Made by a program: the position numbers and the translations under genes | DNA from: Rhodococcus yunnanensis NBRC 103083 | GTDB taxonomy: Bacteria > Actinomycetota > Actinomycetes > Mycobacteriales > Mycobacteriaceae | DNA: 64,000 nucleotides | Reading direction: 5' to 3' | Assembly: GCF_001895005.1 (NCBI RefSeq) | Contig: NZ_BCXH01000023.1 | Location: forward strand, 1-64,000 | Part shown: in pieces, positions 48,945 to 57,736 of the stretch | Layout of the letters: each line of letters opens with the position of its first letter | Numbering within the stretch: the first letter of the stretch is position 1 | The notes under the pieces: generated by a model | Databases searched by the model: none | What the model saw: the letters and a program-made list of their open reading frames with translations, nothing else | Told to the model about the DNA's origin: nothing

Positions 48945-49373
48945 TCAGCCGACGACCTGCTGACGTAGCCCTTCGGTCGCAGCTTCCAGGACGGTCTTGG
49001 TGCCCTTCTTCACGAGGAATCCGGGCACCGGGATCTTGGGATCGACGGTGAGCGAGAACTTCACGTGCGTTCCCTTCTCCGTCGGGGTGAGGGTGTATTC
49101 GCCGCGCTGAGATTTCTGCTGTGAACTTTCGACGAGATCCCACGACACCGTCGTCTCGGACCAGGTGTATTCGACGACCTGCTCGTCGTTGATGCCGAGG
49201 ATCGACACCGCCATTTTCACGCGGCGCGGCTTGCCGTCGTCGAAACGGCTCACTATCTCGATCTTCTTGTGGACGGGCGACCAGGACGGCAGCCCTTCCA
49301 CGTCCGCGAGAACGTCGAGGACCGCGGCCTGCTCGGCGTGGATGTCGACCTCTTTGGTGCCTGTGACTGCCAT
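48945..49373 (-). CDS. SRPBCC (polyketide-cyclase-like) family protein
   Basis: 142 residues with the START/Bet v1-like fold: KEVDIHAEQAAVLDVLADVEGLPSW, then SRFDDGKPRRVKM, YTWSETTVSWDLVES, YTLTPTEKGTHVKFSLTVD, and a long C-terminal helix. This class binds hydrophobic ligands in a cavity; mycobacterial relatives are annotated cyclase/dehydrase without proven activity. It is 14 bp from the following esterase gene on the same strand (esterase first), so probably co-transcribed. Confidence 0.87.
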   Translation of the reverse strand: MAVTGTKEVDIHAEQAAVLDVLADVEGLPSWSPVHKKIEIVSRFDDGKPRRVKMAVSILGINDEQVVEYTWSETTVSWDLVESSQQKSQRGEYTLTPTEKGTHVKFSLTVDPKIPVPGFLVKKGTKTVLEAATEGLRQQVVG

Positions 49374-49387
49374 GGGGACAACGTAAC

Positions 49388-50407
49388 TCAGGCGGTGCCT
49401 GCCACGGCGTCGATTGCTCCGTGTGTCCGCACGAACTCACCGATCTCGCTCAGCGCCCGATGTGCCTCGGGCAGGAAATCCGCGGCCTGGAACACGTGGA
49501 CCTGGTCCTGCCAGACCTGCAGTTCGCAGTCCACGCCTGCCGCGTCGAGTCGTTCGGCCATCAGTTCGGCGTCCGCCAGGACCATCTCGGTGGATCCGGC
49601 CTGGATGAGCACCGGCGGTAGGCCGGACAGGTCGGCGTCGACGGGGGAGACCCGTGGACCGTGCTTTCCTTCGACGACGATCTCGGCGTCGACGCGGTCG
49701 GCCAGAACCGTCAGGGCAGGTACGGCGTCGGCCGGGAACACCGCGCACTTCGACGCGTTGGGGTGCTCGAGCTTGCCCGTCGGGTCCATGTCGGTCAGCG
49801 GCGACATGACGAAGATCCCTGCAGGGGTGGGCAGGTCAAGGGTCCGCAGTGCCAGCGACACCATGAAGGCCAGGTAGCCCCCGGCCGAATCGCCCGCGAT
49901 GAAGATCTGATCGGGCCTGTAACCGGAATCGAGCAGGAACCGGTAACCGTCGACTCCGTCCTCGACAGCGTGCGCGATGGGGTTTCTCGGCATCATTCGG
50001 TAGTCGACCGACAGGACGGGTGCATCGACGCTGTTGGAGATGCGGGACACCAGACGGCGGTGGGTGTTGAGGCCGCAGCAGATGAACGCGCCGCCGTGCA
50101 GGTAGAGCACCACCCTGTCGTCCCGAACGCCGTCGGCGCGGATCCATTCGGCGCCGCAGTCCGCGAGCAGCACTCGGCGCCGGCGGGTACCTTTCACGGG
50201 CGGCACCAGCATTCCTGCGTAGTCGACGAGGCCCATCGGCCACGGAAGGTTCGGCATCTTTGCCCACACGGACAGAAACGGCCGAACCGTCAACTGCAGG
50301 TAGGCGGCCAGAGCCTTGCTGCTGAGGCTGCTGCTGGACATGTCACGCCTGGTCGACGGCTTCTTCGTCGAACCCGGCTGCTTCAAAGCGGTGAGTACGG
50401 TTGTCAT
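49388..50407 (-). CDS. HSL-family esterase/lipase (alpha/beta-hydrolase)
   Basis: 339 residues. Hormone-sensitive-lipase family: oxyanion motif YLHGGAFICCG, nucleophile GDSAGG, later D (about VLADAELMAER) and His in QVHVFQ. It lacks a signal peptide. The N-terminal ~90 residues form the lid. Mycolate bacteria hold many such LipN/LipH-type enzymes acting on short-chain esters or stored lipids. It sits back to back with a WS/DGAT gene, so a role in triacylglycerol or wax turnover is plausible. Confidence 0.9.
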   Translation of the reverse strand: MTTVLTALKQPGSTKKPSTRRDMSSSSLSSKALAAYLQLTVRPFLSVWAKMPNLPWPMGLVDYAGMLVPPVKGTRRRRVLLADCGAEWIRADGVRDDRVVLYLHGGAFICCGLNTHRRLVSRISNSVDAPVLSVDYRMMPRNPIAHAVEDGVDGYRFLLDSGYRPDQIFIAGDSAGGYLAFMVSLALRTLDLPTPAGIFVMSPLTDMDPTGKLEHPNASKCAVFPADAVPALTVLADRVDAEIVVEGKHGPRVSPVDADLSGLPPVLIQAGSTEMVLADAELMAERLDAAGVDCELQVWQDQVHVFQAADFLPEAHRALSEIGEFVRTHGAIDAVAGTA

Positions 50408-50541
50408 CGTCCTCGCCTCCGTTCGCGCAGGTGCTTGGAACTCCTAGTAACGGACAATAACCTGTGGCGTGAACCACTCGAACGTAAGGTTCGAGTTCGA
50501 TGTCACACCGTGACGAAAACTAGTCGTAAAGGTGATCGCAC

Positions 50542-51924
50542 ATGGCGCTCATGCCCGTTACCGAATCCATGTTCTTGATCGCGGAATCACGCGAGCACCC
50601 GATGCATGTCGGTGGGCTCCAACTTTTCGTACCGGCTGGTGATCCGCACGAACTCGCGGACGAGATCGAGGCCAAGTTCACGCAGAGCGAAGTTCACGAA
50701 CTGTTTCGTAAAAGGCCTGGTCGGCCGGTCAATGTCATGGGCAATATCACGTGGTCTCGCGAAGCGGACATCGACTTCGAGTATCACGTACGGAGGGTGA
50801 TACTGCCGTCTCCCGGGAGGATTCGAGAGCTGTTTCAATTCCTCTCTCTGAACCACAGTACGCCGCTGGACCGGTATCGGCCCATGTGGGAACTTCACAT
50901 CGTCGAAGGGCTCGCCGACGGCCGGATCGCTCTGTACACCAAGGTGCATCACTCCCTCGTCGACGGTGTATCGGCGTTGAAGCTGATGCTCAACACGCTG
51001 ACAACCGATCCTGACGACCGAAACGGCGTCGCGACATGGGACCCGTCGTTGTTCCGCGTGAAGGAATCGCGACGCGAGCCGAGTGCGTTCGAACGCATCA
51101 AGGGCGGGGCGACGGTCGGGCTCGGGCTTGCCGGTGATCTGTTCGACTTCGTCCCCGCCGCGGCACGGATCGGACTGCGTGCGATGCGCAACGAAGGTGC
51201 CCAATTGCCCCTTCGGGCACCACGGACGATGTTCAACGTGCCCATCGGCGGTGCCCGACGGTTCGCCGCCGAAAGTTGGTCGATCGATCGAATGACCACC
51301 GTGGCAAAGAGTTTGGACATCACGCTCAACGACATCGTGCTGGCGATGTGCGCCGGGGCGCTGCGCGCGTACCTGATCGACGAGGACGGGCTACCCGAAT
51401 CTCCCTTGATCGCAATGGTTCCTGTCTCACTACGCAAGCCCGGCGAGGAGTCGTCGGCCGGAAACGCGGTGACCACCATTCTGTGCAACCTCGGTACACA
51501 CGAGTCCGACCCGCTCGATCGGTTGCAGTGCATCACCGACTCGACGACCAAGGGCAAGGACATGATGCGTGAGCTGAACACGTTGGAGTCCTTGACCTTC
51601 GGCGCGGTCACCATGCTGCCGCTGCTGTTCGGTCCGGTCCCCGGCTTCGTGAACAACACTCCGCCGCCGTTCAACGTCGTGATCTCCAACGTGCCGGGCT
51701 CGAGGGAGGAACTGTACTGGAACGGAGCCAGGCTCGACGGGATCTATCCGGCGTCCATCGTGTGCGACGGGATGGCCCTCAACATCACCGTCGCCAGCAA
51801 CGGGGATTCGCTCAACTTCGGCCTCATCGGCTGCCGGCGAAGCGTCCCGCACCTGCAGCGGATGCTCACGCACCTGGAAACGTCGTTGGCGGAGTTGGAG
51901 AAGGTCGCGCCGGCTTCCGCTTGA
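50542..51924 (+). CDS. WS/DGAT wax-ester synthase / diacylglycerol acyltransferase
   Basis: 460 residues. Makes triacylglycerol or wax esters for storage. The catalytic motif HHSLVDG (HHxxxDG) is at ~residues 136-142; further marks are PLDRYRPMWELHIVEGL, NDIVLAMCAGALRAYL, and the C-terminal SNVPGSREELYWNGARLDGIYP. Family length is normal. Ribosome site AAAGGTGA before ATG 50542. The stop codon (GCTTGA) lies within the first arm of a repeated palindromic element. Confidence 0.93.
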   Translation: MALMPVTESMFLIAESREHPMHVGGLQLFVPAGDPHELADEIEAKFTQSEVHELFRKRPGRPVNVMGNITWSREADIDFEYHVRRVILPSPGRIRELFQFLSLNHSTPLDRYRPMWELHIVEGLADGRIALYTKVHHSLVDGVSALKLMLNTLTTDPDDRNGVATWDPSLFRVKESRREPSAFERIKGGATVGLGLAGDLFDFVPAAARIGLRAMRNEGAQLPLRAPRTMFNVPIGGARRFAAESWSIDRMTTVAKSLDITLNDIVLAMCAGALRAYLIDEDGLPESPLIAMVPVSLRKPGEESSAGNAVTTILCNLGTHESDPLDRLQCITDSTTKGKDMMRELNTLESLTFGAVTMLPLLFGPVPGFVNNTPPPFNVVISNVPGSREELYWNGARLDGIYPASIVCDGMALNITVASNGDSLNFGLIGCRRSVPHLQRMLTHLETSLAELEKVAPASA

Positions 51925-52035
51925 ATGGACCCTGCTAGCTATCTGTTCGTATGAATGGCGCATTCAAGCGATGGGGTCCGATCGCTTGAATGCGCCGCCG
52001 ACGCTATCTATTCGTATGAATGAACCATTCAAGCG
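51918..52035. repeat. Two palindromic elements between convergent genes
   Basis: Element 1: CGCTTGAATG (51918-51927) and CATTCAAGCG (51961-51970). Element 2: the same arms at 51983-51992 and 52026-52035. The loops also share CTATCTGTTCGTATGAATG / CTATCTATTCGTATGAATG. Both flanking genes (+ and -) end with GCTTGA inside the outer arms. A third copy is at 56606-56656. They may act as bidirectional terminators. Confidence 0.85.
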
Positions 52036-53585
52036 GTCTTGGGCTCGTACTTCGGAAACACCGGCGACGGCGCAGGCAGCGACTCGCCCGGCACGATCCG
52101 CGAGGCGATGTCGGTGAACTCGTGGGCCGGACCGCCGAGCAGTTCGAGGATCCGGGCCGCCGATCCGGGCATGACGGGCTGGATCAGAATGCCGACGATG
52201 CGCAGGACCTCCAGCGTCACGTACAGCACGGTGGCCATACGCGCCGGATCGGTCTTGCGCAGCACCCACGGTTCCTGCTGCGAGAAGTAGCGGTTGGTCT
52301 CACCGAGCACCGACCAGATCGCTTCGAGGGCCGAATGCAGTGCCTGGACGTCGAATTCGCGGCGGCAGATCTCCAGCAGTGCGTCCGCGCGCGCAAGCAA
52401 CGCCTCGTCGTCGGCCGTGAATGCGCCGGGCGTCGGGACCTTTCCGTCGAGGTTCTTGGCGACCATCGTCAGCGAACGCTGCGCGAGGTTGCCGAGCTCG
52501 TTCGACAGGTCCGCATTCATCCGCGTCACGATCGCCTCGGCGCTGTAGCTGCCGTCCTGGCCGTACGAGACCTCACGGAGCAGGAAGAATCGAAGCGGAT
52601 CGAGGCCGAACTCGTCGACGAGCGCGAACGGGTCGACGACATTGCCGACCGACTTGGACATCTTCTCGCCCTTGTTGTTCAGAAATCCGTGCACGAACAC
52701 CCGCTTGGGCAGCTCGATGCCCGCGGACATGAGGAACGACGGCCAGAAGACGGTGTGGAACCGGGTGATGTCCTTGCCGATGATGTGCAGGTCGGCGGGC
52801 CAGTACTTCTGGAACTTCTCGGAGTCGGTGTTCGGGTAACCGACGCCGGTGATGTAGTTGGTCAGGGCGTCGACCCACACGTACATGACGTGCGCCGGAT
52901 CGTTCGGCACCTGAACGCCCCAGTCGAACGTCGTCCGCGAGATCGACAGGTCCCGCAGGCCGCCCTTGACGAAGTTGACGATCTCGTTGCGGCGAGTATT
53001 GGGCGCGATGAAACCGGGATTGGCGTCGTACAGCTCGAGGAGTTTGTCCTGATACGCCGACAGCTTGAAGAAGTACGACGCCTCTTCCGTCCATTCGACC
53101 GGGGTGTTCGTCTCGGTGGCGACGCGGGTGCCGTCCTCGGCGAGAGTCGTCTCTCCTTCGGTGTAGAACGCTTCGTCGCGCACCGAATACCACCCGGCGA
53201 AGGCGTCGAGATAGATGTCGCCGCGCTCGACCATCTTGTCCCAGATGGCCTGGCTGGCCTCGTGGTGATCGGCATCCGTCGTCCGGATGAACCGGTCGTA
53301 GGAGATCCCGAGGGTCTCGTCGAGCTTCTTGAAGACGTCGGAGTTGCGGGTCGCCAGGTCGCGGACGTCGATGCCCTCTTTGGTCGCCGTCTGCTGCATC
53401 TTCAGGCCGTGCTCGTCGGTCCCCGTCAGGAACATGACGTCGAAGCCGTCGAGCCGCTTGAATCGGGCGATCACATCCGTCGAGATGTACTCGTACGCGT
53501 GTCCGATGTGCGGCACACCGTTCGGGTACGCGATCGCGGTCGTGACATAGAAAGGAGGCCGTGAGGCTTCAGCTGGCGCAGTCAT
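52029..53585 (-). CDS. metG: Methionyl-tRNA synthetase
   Basis: 518 residues. Class I synthetase: PNGVPHIGHAYEY (HIGH motif), the KMSKS loop (KGEKMSKSVGN), Trp/His residues of the methionine pocket, and the alpha-helical anticodon domain. No C-terminal tRNA-binding (EMAP-like) extension and no four-cysteine zinc insert are seen, as for the short MetG type. Its ATG overlaps the divergent tatD region; only 22 bp separate the two starts. Same arrangement as Rv1007c/Rv1008. Confidence 0.95.
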   Translation of the reverse strand: MTAPAEASRPPFYVTTAIAYPNGVPHIGHAYEYISTDVIARFKRLDGFDVMFLTGTDEHGLKMQQTATKEGIDVRDLATRNSDVFKKLDETLGISYDRFIRTTDADHHEASQAIWDKMVERGDIYLDAFAGWYSVRDEAFYTEGETTLAEDGTRVATETNTPVEWTEEASYFFKLSAYQDKLLELYDANPGFIAPNTRRNEIVNFVKGGLRDLSISRTTFDWGVQVPNDPAHVMYVWVDALTNYITGVGYPNTDSEKFQKYWPADLHIIGKDITRFHTVFWPSFLMSAGIELPKRVFVHGFLNNKGEKMSKSVGNVVDPFALVDEFGLDPLRFFLLREVSYGQDGSYSAEAIVTRMNADLSNELGNLAQRSLTMVAKNLDGKVPTPGAFTADDEALLARADALLEICRREFDVQALHSALEAIWSVLGETNRYFSQQEPWVLRKTDPARMATVLYVTLEVLRIVGILIQPVMPGSAARILELLGGPAHEFTDIASRIVPGESLPAPSPVFPKYEPKTA

Positions 53586-53607
53586 GGTGCGCCTACTCTA
53601 TCTATTC

Positions 53608-54447
53608 GTGACCAAAGATCGTCCTGCACCACCGCTGCCCGAGCGTCTCGACACCCTCGTCGACGCGCACACGCACCTCGATGCATGCGGCGCCGTCGAT
53701 GCCCACAGCGTCGCCGCGATCCTCGATCGTGCCGAGTCGGTGGGCGTCGGACGGGTGGTGACGGTGGCCGACGACCTCGATGCCGCGCGCTTCGCCGTCG
53801 ACGCCGCCGGGTGGGACCGGAGGGTCTGGGCGGCCGTCGCCATCCATCCGACGCGCGCGAACGTGCTCGACGACGACGTGAAGGCCGAGATCGAGCGCCT
53901 GGCGACAAATCCGCGCGTCGTCGCGGTCGGGGAGACGGGGCTGGACTACTACTGGCCCGGCAAGCTCGACGGCTGCGCGACGGTGGAAGAGCAGCACGAC
54001 GGCTTTCGCTGGCACATCGATCTGGCGAAAAGGCTCGGCAAGCCGCTGATGATCCACAACCGTGAGGCCGACGAGGACCTGCTTTCGGTGTTGAAAGAGG
54101 AGGGCGCTCCCGAGACGGTCATCTTCCATTGCTTCTCGTCGGGTCCCGAGATCGCCAGGGCATGCATCGACGCCGGCTACGTGCTCAGCCTGTCCGGGAC
54201 CGTCAGTTTCAAGAACGCGCACGCTCTGCGTGCGGCGGCCGTCCTGATTCCCGACGCCCAACTGCTGGTGGAGACCGATGCGCCGTTCCTGACGCCGCAT
54301 CCGTTCCGCGGAGCGCCGAACGAGCCGTACTGCTTGCCGTACACCGCTCGCGCGCTGGCCGAGATCCGTGGTCAGGATCCGGTCGAGCTCGCCGCGCATG
54401 TCACCGCGAATGCCGAGCGGGTCTATGCGCTCCGCGCCCGTGTGTGA
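53608..54447 (+). CDS. tatD: TatD-family metal-dependent DNase/hydrolase
   Basis: 279 residues. TIM-barrel hydrolase with metal ligands in DAHTHLD, GETGLDYYW, MIHNREA, IFHCFSS and VETDAPFLTP. TatD enzymes are 3'-5' exonucleases or D-aminoacyl-tRNA/DNA-repair linked. GTG 53608 is chosen: the alternative ATG 53584 overlaps the metG start codon on the other strand and adds an unusual hydrophobic stretch. The start would then be nearly leaderless. Precedes rpfB by 133 bp. Confidence 0.9.
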   Translation: MTKDRPAPPLPERLDTLVDAHTHLDACGAVDAHSVAAILDRAESVGVGRVVTVADDLDAARFAVDAAGWDRRVWAAVAIHPTRANVLDDDVKAEIERLATNPRVVAVGETGLDYYWPGKLDGCATVEEQHDGFRWHIDLAKRLGKPLMIHNREADEDLLSVLKEEGAPETVIFHCFSSGPEIARACIDAGYVLSLSGTVSFKNAHALRAAAVLIPDAQLLVETDAPFLTPHPFRGAPNEPYCLPYTARALAEIRGQDPVELAAHVTANAERVYALRARV

Positions 54448-54511
54448 GCAGTGATTCTCTGACGTAACTCGGCGCTCACGAGCACCCAGAGTTGCGGGAT
54501 GTGCACCAATT

Positions 54512-54558
54512 CGTTACCGTACCGTGATCCAGCCGACGGGCGTTTCGCATTGGTAACG
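54512..54558 (+). promoter_or_regulatory. Inverted repeat in the rpfB leader
   Basis: CGTTACC (54512-54518) and GGTAACG (54552-54558) can pair across 33 nt, 22 bp before the rpfB start. In M. tuberculosis rpfB has a leader RNA that controls transcription read-through; this could be a related structure or an operator, but the sequence alone does not decide. Confidence 0.3.
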
Positions 54559-54580
54559 CTCCCGAACTCAGGAATTGCTT

Positions 54581-55708
54581 GTGTCCAGTATTGCTCGTCT
54601 CAACTCCACCAGGTCGTTGACGTTGTACCTGGTAGTCGCCGCGCTGCTGGCTACTCTCCTGGTCGGAGGTGCCATCGCCGTTGCCCGTCACAAGACGGTG
54701 ACGATCGACGTCGACGGCGAAAAGATCAGTCTCAGCACCATGACATCCGACGTCAACGGGGCTCTCGTCGCCGCCGGGTACGCCCCGGGTGACAAGGATC
54801 TCGTCGCGCCGTCCGGTGACACGTCGCTGTCCGACGGCGAAACGGTCGTTCTGCGCCGTGCGCGTGAGCTCAACGTGACCGTCGACGGCGAGCAGAAGGA
54901 GATCTGGACGACCGCACTGACCGTCGACGAGGCCCTTCAGCAGATGGACCTCACCGAGGACGCACATGTGTCGGCGTCGCGCGGTGAGCGTCTCCCACTC
55001 GAAGGCACCACCCTCGATGTCGCACTGCCCAAACAGGTTTCGATCGTCGACGGCGCAGCAGCAGCAACACCGCTGACTCTCGCCGCCCCGACGATCCGCG
55101 AATTCCTCGAAGAGGCAGGCACGCCGCTCGAGCAGGCGGACACCGTGTCACCCGGACCGGACGAGAAGGTCACCGAAGGCGCCCAGATCGTCGTGACGCG
55201 TGACCGGACCGAGACCAAGTCCGAAACGACCGACGTCTCGCCCCCCGAACAGCGCATCGAAGACCCGACGATGAACATGAGCAAGACCGTCGTCGAAAAC
55301 CCGGGCTCGCCGGGAATCTCCGACATCACGTGGAACATCAACACCGTCAACGGCCAGGAAGTCGGCCGCGAGAAGGTCTCCGAGGACGTCAAGGTCCCGG
55401 CGCAGCCCAAGGTCGTACGCGTCGGCGCGAAGCCCGGCACCGAGGTGCCACCCGTCGAGAACGGTGCGACGTGGGACGCCCTCGCGCAGTGCGAAGCAAC
55501 CGGCAACTGGGCCATCAACACCGGCAACGGCTTCTTCGGCGGCGTCCAGTTCGACCAGAACACCTGGGAACGCCAAGGCGGACTCAAATACGCACCCCGC
55601 GCCGACCTCGCCACACGTGAAGAGCAGATCGCCATCGCCTCGGTCACACAGAAGTCACAGGGCTGGGGCGCATGGCCTGCCTGCACCGCTCGCCTGGGTT
55701 ACCGCTGA
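54581..55708 (+). CDS. rpfB: RpfB, resuscitation-promoting factor
   Basis: 375 residues. N-terminal TM anchor (~15-37), three DUF348 repeats (TIDVDGEKISLSTM, NVTVDGEQKEIWT, KQVSIVDGAA...), a G5 domain (~210-285), and the C-terminal Rpf lysozyme-like domain with catalytic Glu in WDALAQCEATGNW and GGVQFDQNTWERQGG. It cleaves peptidoglycan and wakes dormant cells. GTG 54581 has an AGGA site 7 nt upstream; TTG 54575 is too close to it. Followed closely by rsmA, as in the mycobacterial rpfB-ksgA-ispE order. Confidence 0.93.
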   Translation: MSSIARLNSTRSLTLYLVVAALLATLLVGGAIAVARHKTVTIDVDGEKISLSTMTSDVNGALVAAGYAPGDKDLVAPSGDTSLSDGETVVLRRARELNVTVDGEQKEIWTTALTVDEALQQMDLTEDAHVSASRGERLPLEGTTLDVALPKQVSIVDGAAAATPLTLAAPTIREFLEEAGTPLEQADTVSPGPDEKVTEGAQIVVTRDRTETKSETTDVSPPEQRIEDPTMNMSKTVVENPGSPGISDITWNINTVNGQEVGREKVSEDVKVPAQPKVVRVGAKPGTEVPPVENGATWDALAQCEATGNWAINTGNGFFGGVQFDQNTWERQGGLKYAPRADLATREEQIAIASVTQKSQGWGAWPACTARLGYR

Positions 55709-55727
55709 CTTGCGTACAGTTTTCACA

Positions 55728-56603
55728 GTGCCTGATCATGTGAGGGAACCCGCGGCGCTGCTCGGGCCCGCGGAAGTGAGATCTCTCGCCGCCGAGTTGG
55801 ATGTTCGACCCACCAAACAGCTCGGACAGAACTTCGTGCACGACGCCAACACCGTGCGTCGAATCGTCGCATCGGCGGGAGTCGGTGGCGCCGACACCGT
55901 CCTCGAAGTGGGGCCGGGACTCGGCTCGTTGACCCTCGCGCTGCTCGATGTCGCCGACGCGGTCATCGCCGTCGAGATCGACCCGAAGCTCGCCGCACGG
56001 CTGCCGCACACCGTGGCCGACAGAGCGGCATCGCTCGCCGACCGGCTGACCGTCGTCGAGTTCGACGCGTTGCGCGTCACGGCATCCGACATACCGGGGG
56101 AACCGTCGGCGCTGGTGGCGAACCTTCCGTACAACGTCGCCGTTCCGGTGCTGCTGCATCTGTTCTCGGAACTACCCTCGCTGCGTACCGCTCTGGTCAT
56201 GGTGCAGGCCGAGGTGGCCGACCGGCTGGCCGCCGACCCGGGCAGCAAGATCTACGGCATCCCCAGCGTCAAGGCGAACTTCTTCGGAACCGTCAAACGC
56301 GCAGGATCCGTCGGGCGCTCGGTGTTCTGGCCGGTGCCGAAGGTCGAGTCGGGACTCGTGCGCATCGACCGCTACGCCGAGCCGCCGTGGTCGATGGACG
56401 ATGCGTACCGCCGACAGGTGTTCGCCGTCGTCGACGCTGCCTTCGCACAGCGCAGGAAGACACTGAGGGCCGCGCTCAGCGGATGGGCAGGCTCTCCCGT
56501 CGAAGCCGAGAGGCGATTGCGCGAAGCGGACATCGACCCCTCCGCCCGCGGGGAAACTCTCGACGCAGCCGCGTTCGTCCGGTTGGCGGGTACCCACGCC
56601 TGA
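55728..56603 (+). CDS. rsmA: 16S rRNA dimethyladenosine transferase RsmA (KsgA)
   Basis: 291 residues. Dimethylates A1518 and A1519 in 16S rRNA helix 45. Motifs: QLGQNFVHDANTVRRI, SAM loop LEVGPGLGSLT, acidic VEIDPKL, catalytic NLPYN, and FWPVPKVESGLVRI in the C-terminal domain. GTG 55728 lies 19 bp after rpfB; TTG 55710 would also be in frame. The 3' end runs into the third palindromic element. Confidence 0.94.
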   Translation: MPDHVREPAALLGPAEVRSLAAELDVRPTKQLGQNFVHDANTVRRIVASAGVGGADTVLEVGPGLGSLTLALLDVADAVIAVEIDPKLAARLPHTVADRAASLADRLTVVEFDALRVTASDIPGEPSALVANLPYNVAVPVLLHLFSELPSLRTALVMVQAEVADRLAADPGSKIYGIPSVKANFFGTVKRAGSVGRSVFWPVPKVESGLVRIDRYAEPPWSMDDAYRRQVFAVVDAAFAQRRKTLRAALSGWAGSPVEAERRLREADIDPSARGETLDAAAFVRLAGTHA

Positions 56604-56605
56604 CC

Positions 56606-56682
56606 GCTTGAATGGTTCATTCATCCGATCAGATGGCGTGAACGGCGCATTCAAGCACTGCTGGCGTCAAGCACTGCTCGCG
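56606..56682. repeat. Palindromic element and 16-bp duplication between rsmA and WYL gene
   Basis: GCTTGAATG (56606-56614) and CATTCAAGC (56648-56656) form the third copy of the element seen at 51918-52035. In addition TCAAGCACTGCT occurs twice (56651 and 56667, period 16), so the last codons and stop of the minus-strand WYL gene are duplicated just beyond its end. Confidence 0.8.
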
Positions 56683-57638
56683 CGGTATCGCGCGCTCAAC
56701 CGCTCGTGCCACTCGGCGACCTTGCGGCATTCATCGTGCAGCTCCGGAGGGTCGAGGACGGTGAAGTCGGTGTCGAATGCCGACAACCATCGGGCGATGG
56801 ACTGTAGGGAGCCGCCCGCGAGCAGGATCGTGCACGTGTCGTCGGTGCCGGATTCCAGTGTTCCCCATTCCTCGTCGACCATCGGCGCGATCGTGTCGAT
56901 CGGCGCATGGAGTCGTATCCGGGCCTGTACCAGCGTGAACGCACTGCTGATTCCCCTCGCGACGAACGCCGCGGCGCCTCCCTCCGGAAGCTCCCGCGGA
57001 GTGAACCGCGGGCCGGTGGGGATCTTCGGCACCAACCGGTCGACGCGAAACGACCGCCAGTCCTGACGCATCAGGTCCCACCCCAGCAGGTACCACCGGG
57101 CGCCTGCGCGTACCAGACTGTAGGGCTCGACCTCGCGGCGTGCCTCGGTGCCGTCGTGGGTGCGGTAGTCGAATCGCAGACGCTCGTGGCTGTGGCAGAC
57201 CCCGGCGACAGTCGCCAGGACCGAGGCGTCGACCGCGGCACGTGCGGGCCGGTCGACGACATCGATGCGCAGCGCGTCGAGCCGATGCTGGATGCGCGAC
57301 GGCATCACCTGGCGCAATTTGGTCAACGCCCGCAGCGACGCCTCTCCTATTCCCGCCACGGAGCCGCCTGCCGACGACTGCAGCCCGAATGCGACCGCGA
57401 GTGCCTCGTCGTCATCGAGCAGCAGTGGAGGCATCTCGGCACCTGCGCCGAGTTGATAGCCGCCACCGACTCCCGCCGTCGCGTTGACGGGGTACCCGAT
57501 CTCGCGGAGCTTGTCGATATCGCGACGCACCGTCCTGGGTGTGACGTTCAATCGGTCGGCAAGGTCGGCTCCCGCCCAGTCGCGGCGGGTCTGGAGCAGA
57601 GACAGCAGCTTGAGCAATCGCGCCGAGGTTTCCCGCAT
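56667..57638 (-). CDS. HTH/WYL-domain transcriptional regulator
   Basis: 323 residues. N-terminal winged HTH of the DeoR/HTH_11 type (LLSLLQTRRDWAGADLADRL, TPRTVRRDIDKLREIGYPV), then a WYL domain with RFDYRTHDG, LVRAGARWYLLGWDL and DWRSFRVDRL, and a WCX C-terminal part. WYL domains bind nucleic-acid or nucleotide ligands; such regulators occur in DNA-damage and phage-defence control as well as metabolism. ATG 57638 begins the HTH; longer starts are not supported. It interrupts the usual ksgA-ispE adjacency. Confidence 0.88.
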   Translation of the reverse strand: MRETSARLLKLLSLLQTRRDWAGADLADRLNVTPRTVRRDIDKLREIGYPVNATAGVGGGYQLGAGAEMPPLLLDDDEALAVAFGLQSSAGGSVAGIGEASLRALTKLRQVMPSRIQHRLDALRIDVVDRPARAAVDASVLATVAGVCHSHERLRFDYRTHDGTEARREVEPYSLVRAGARWYLLGWDLMRQDWRSFRVDRLVPKIPTGPRFTPRELPEGGAAAFVARGISSAFTLVQARIRLHAPIDTIAPMVDEEWGTLESGTDDTCTILLAGGSLQSIARWLSAFDTDFTVLDPPELHDECRKVAEWHERLSARYRASSA

Positions 57639-57736
57639 GAACACATGATCGCAGTGATTGCGGACGGTTACTGTCCGCGGGATCTCGGTACTCGCCGATG
57701 TGGGTGCCACGGATTTCTCCACTACTGTTGACTCTC

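Noticed and set aside
53598..53609. CTATCTATTCGT shared between the tatD start region and the element at 51983-52035
   Set aside because: A 12-base match without the flanking arms; it may be a remnant or chance, and nothing else supports a link.
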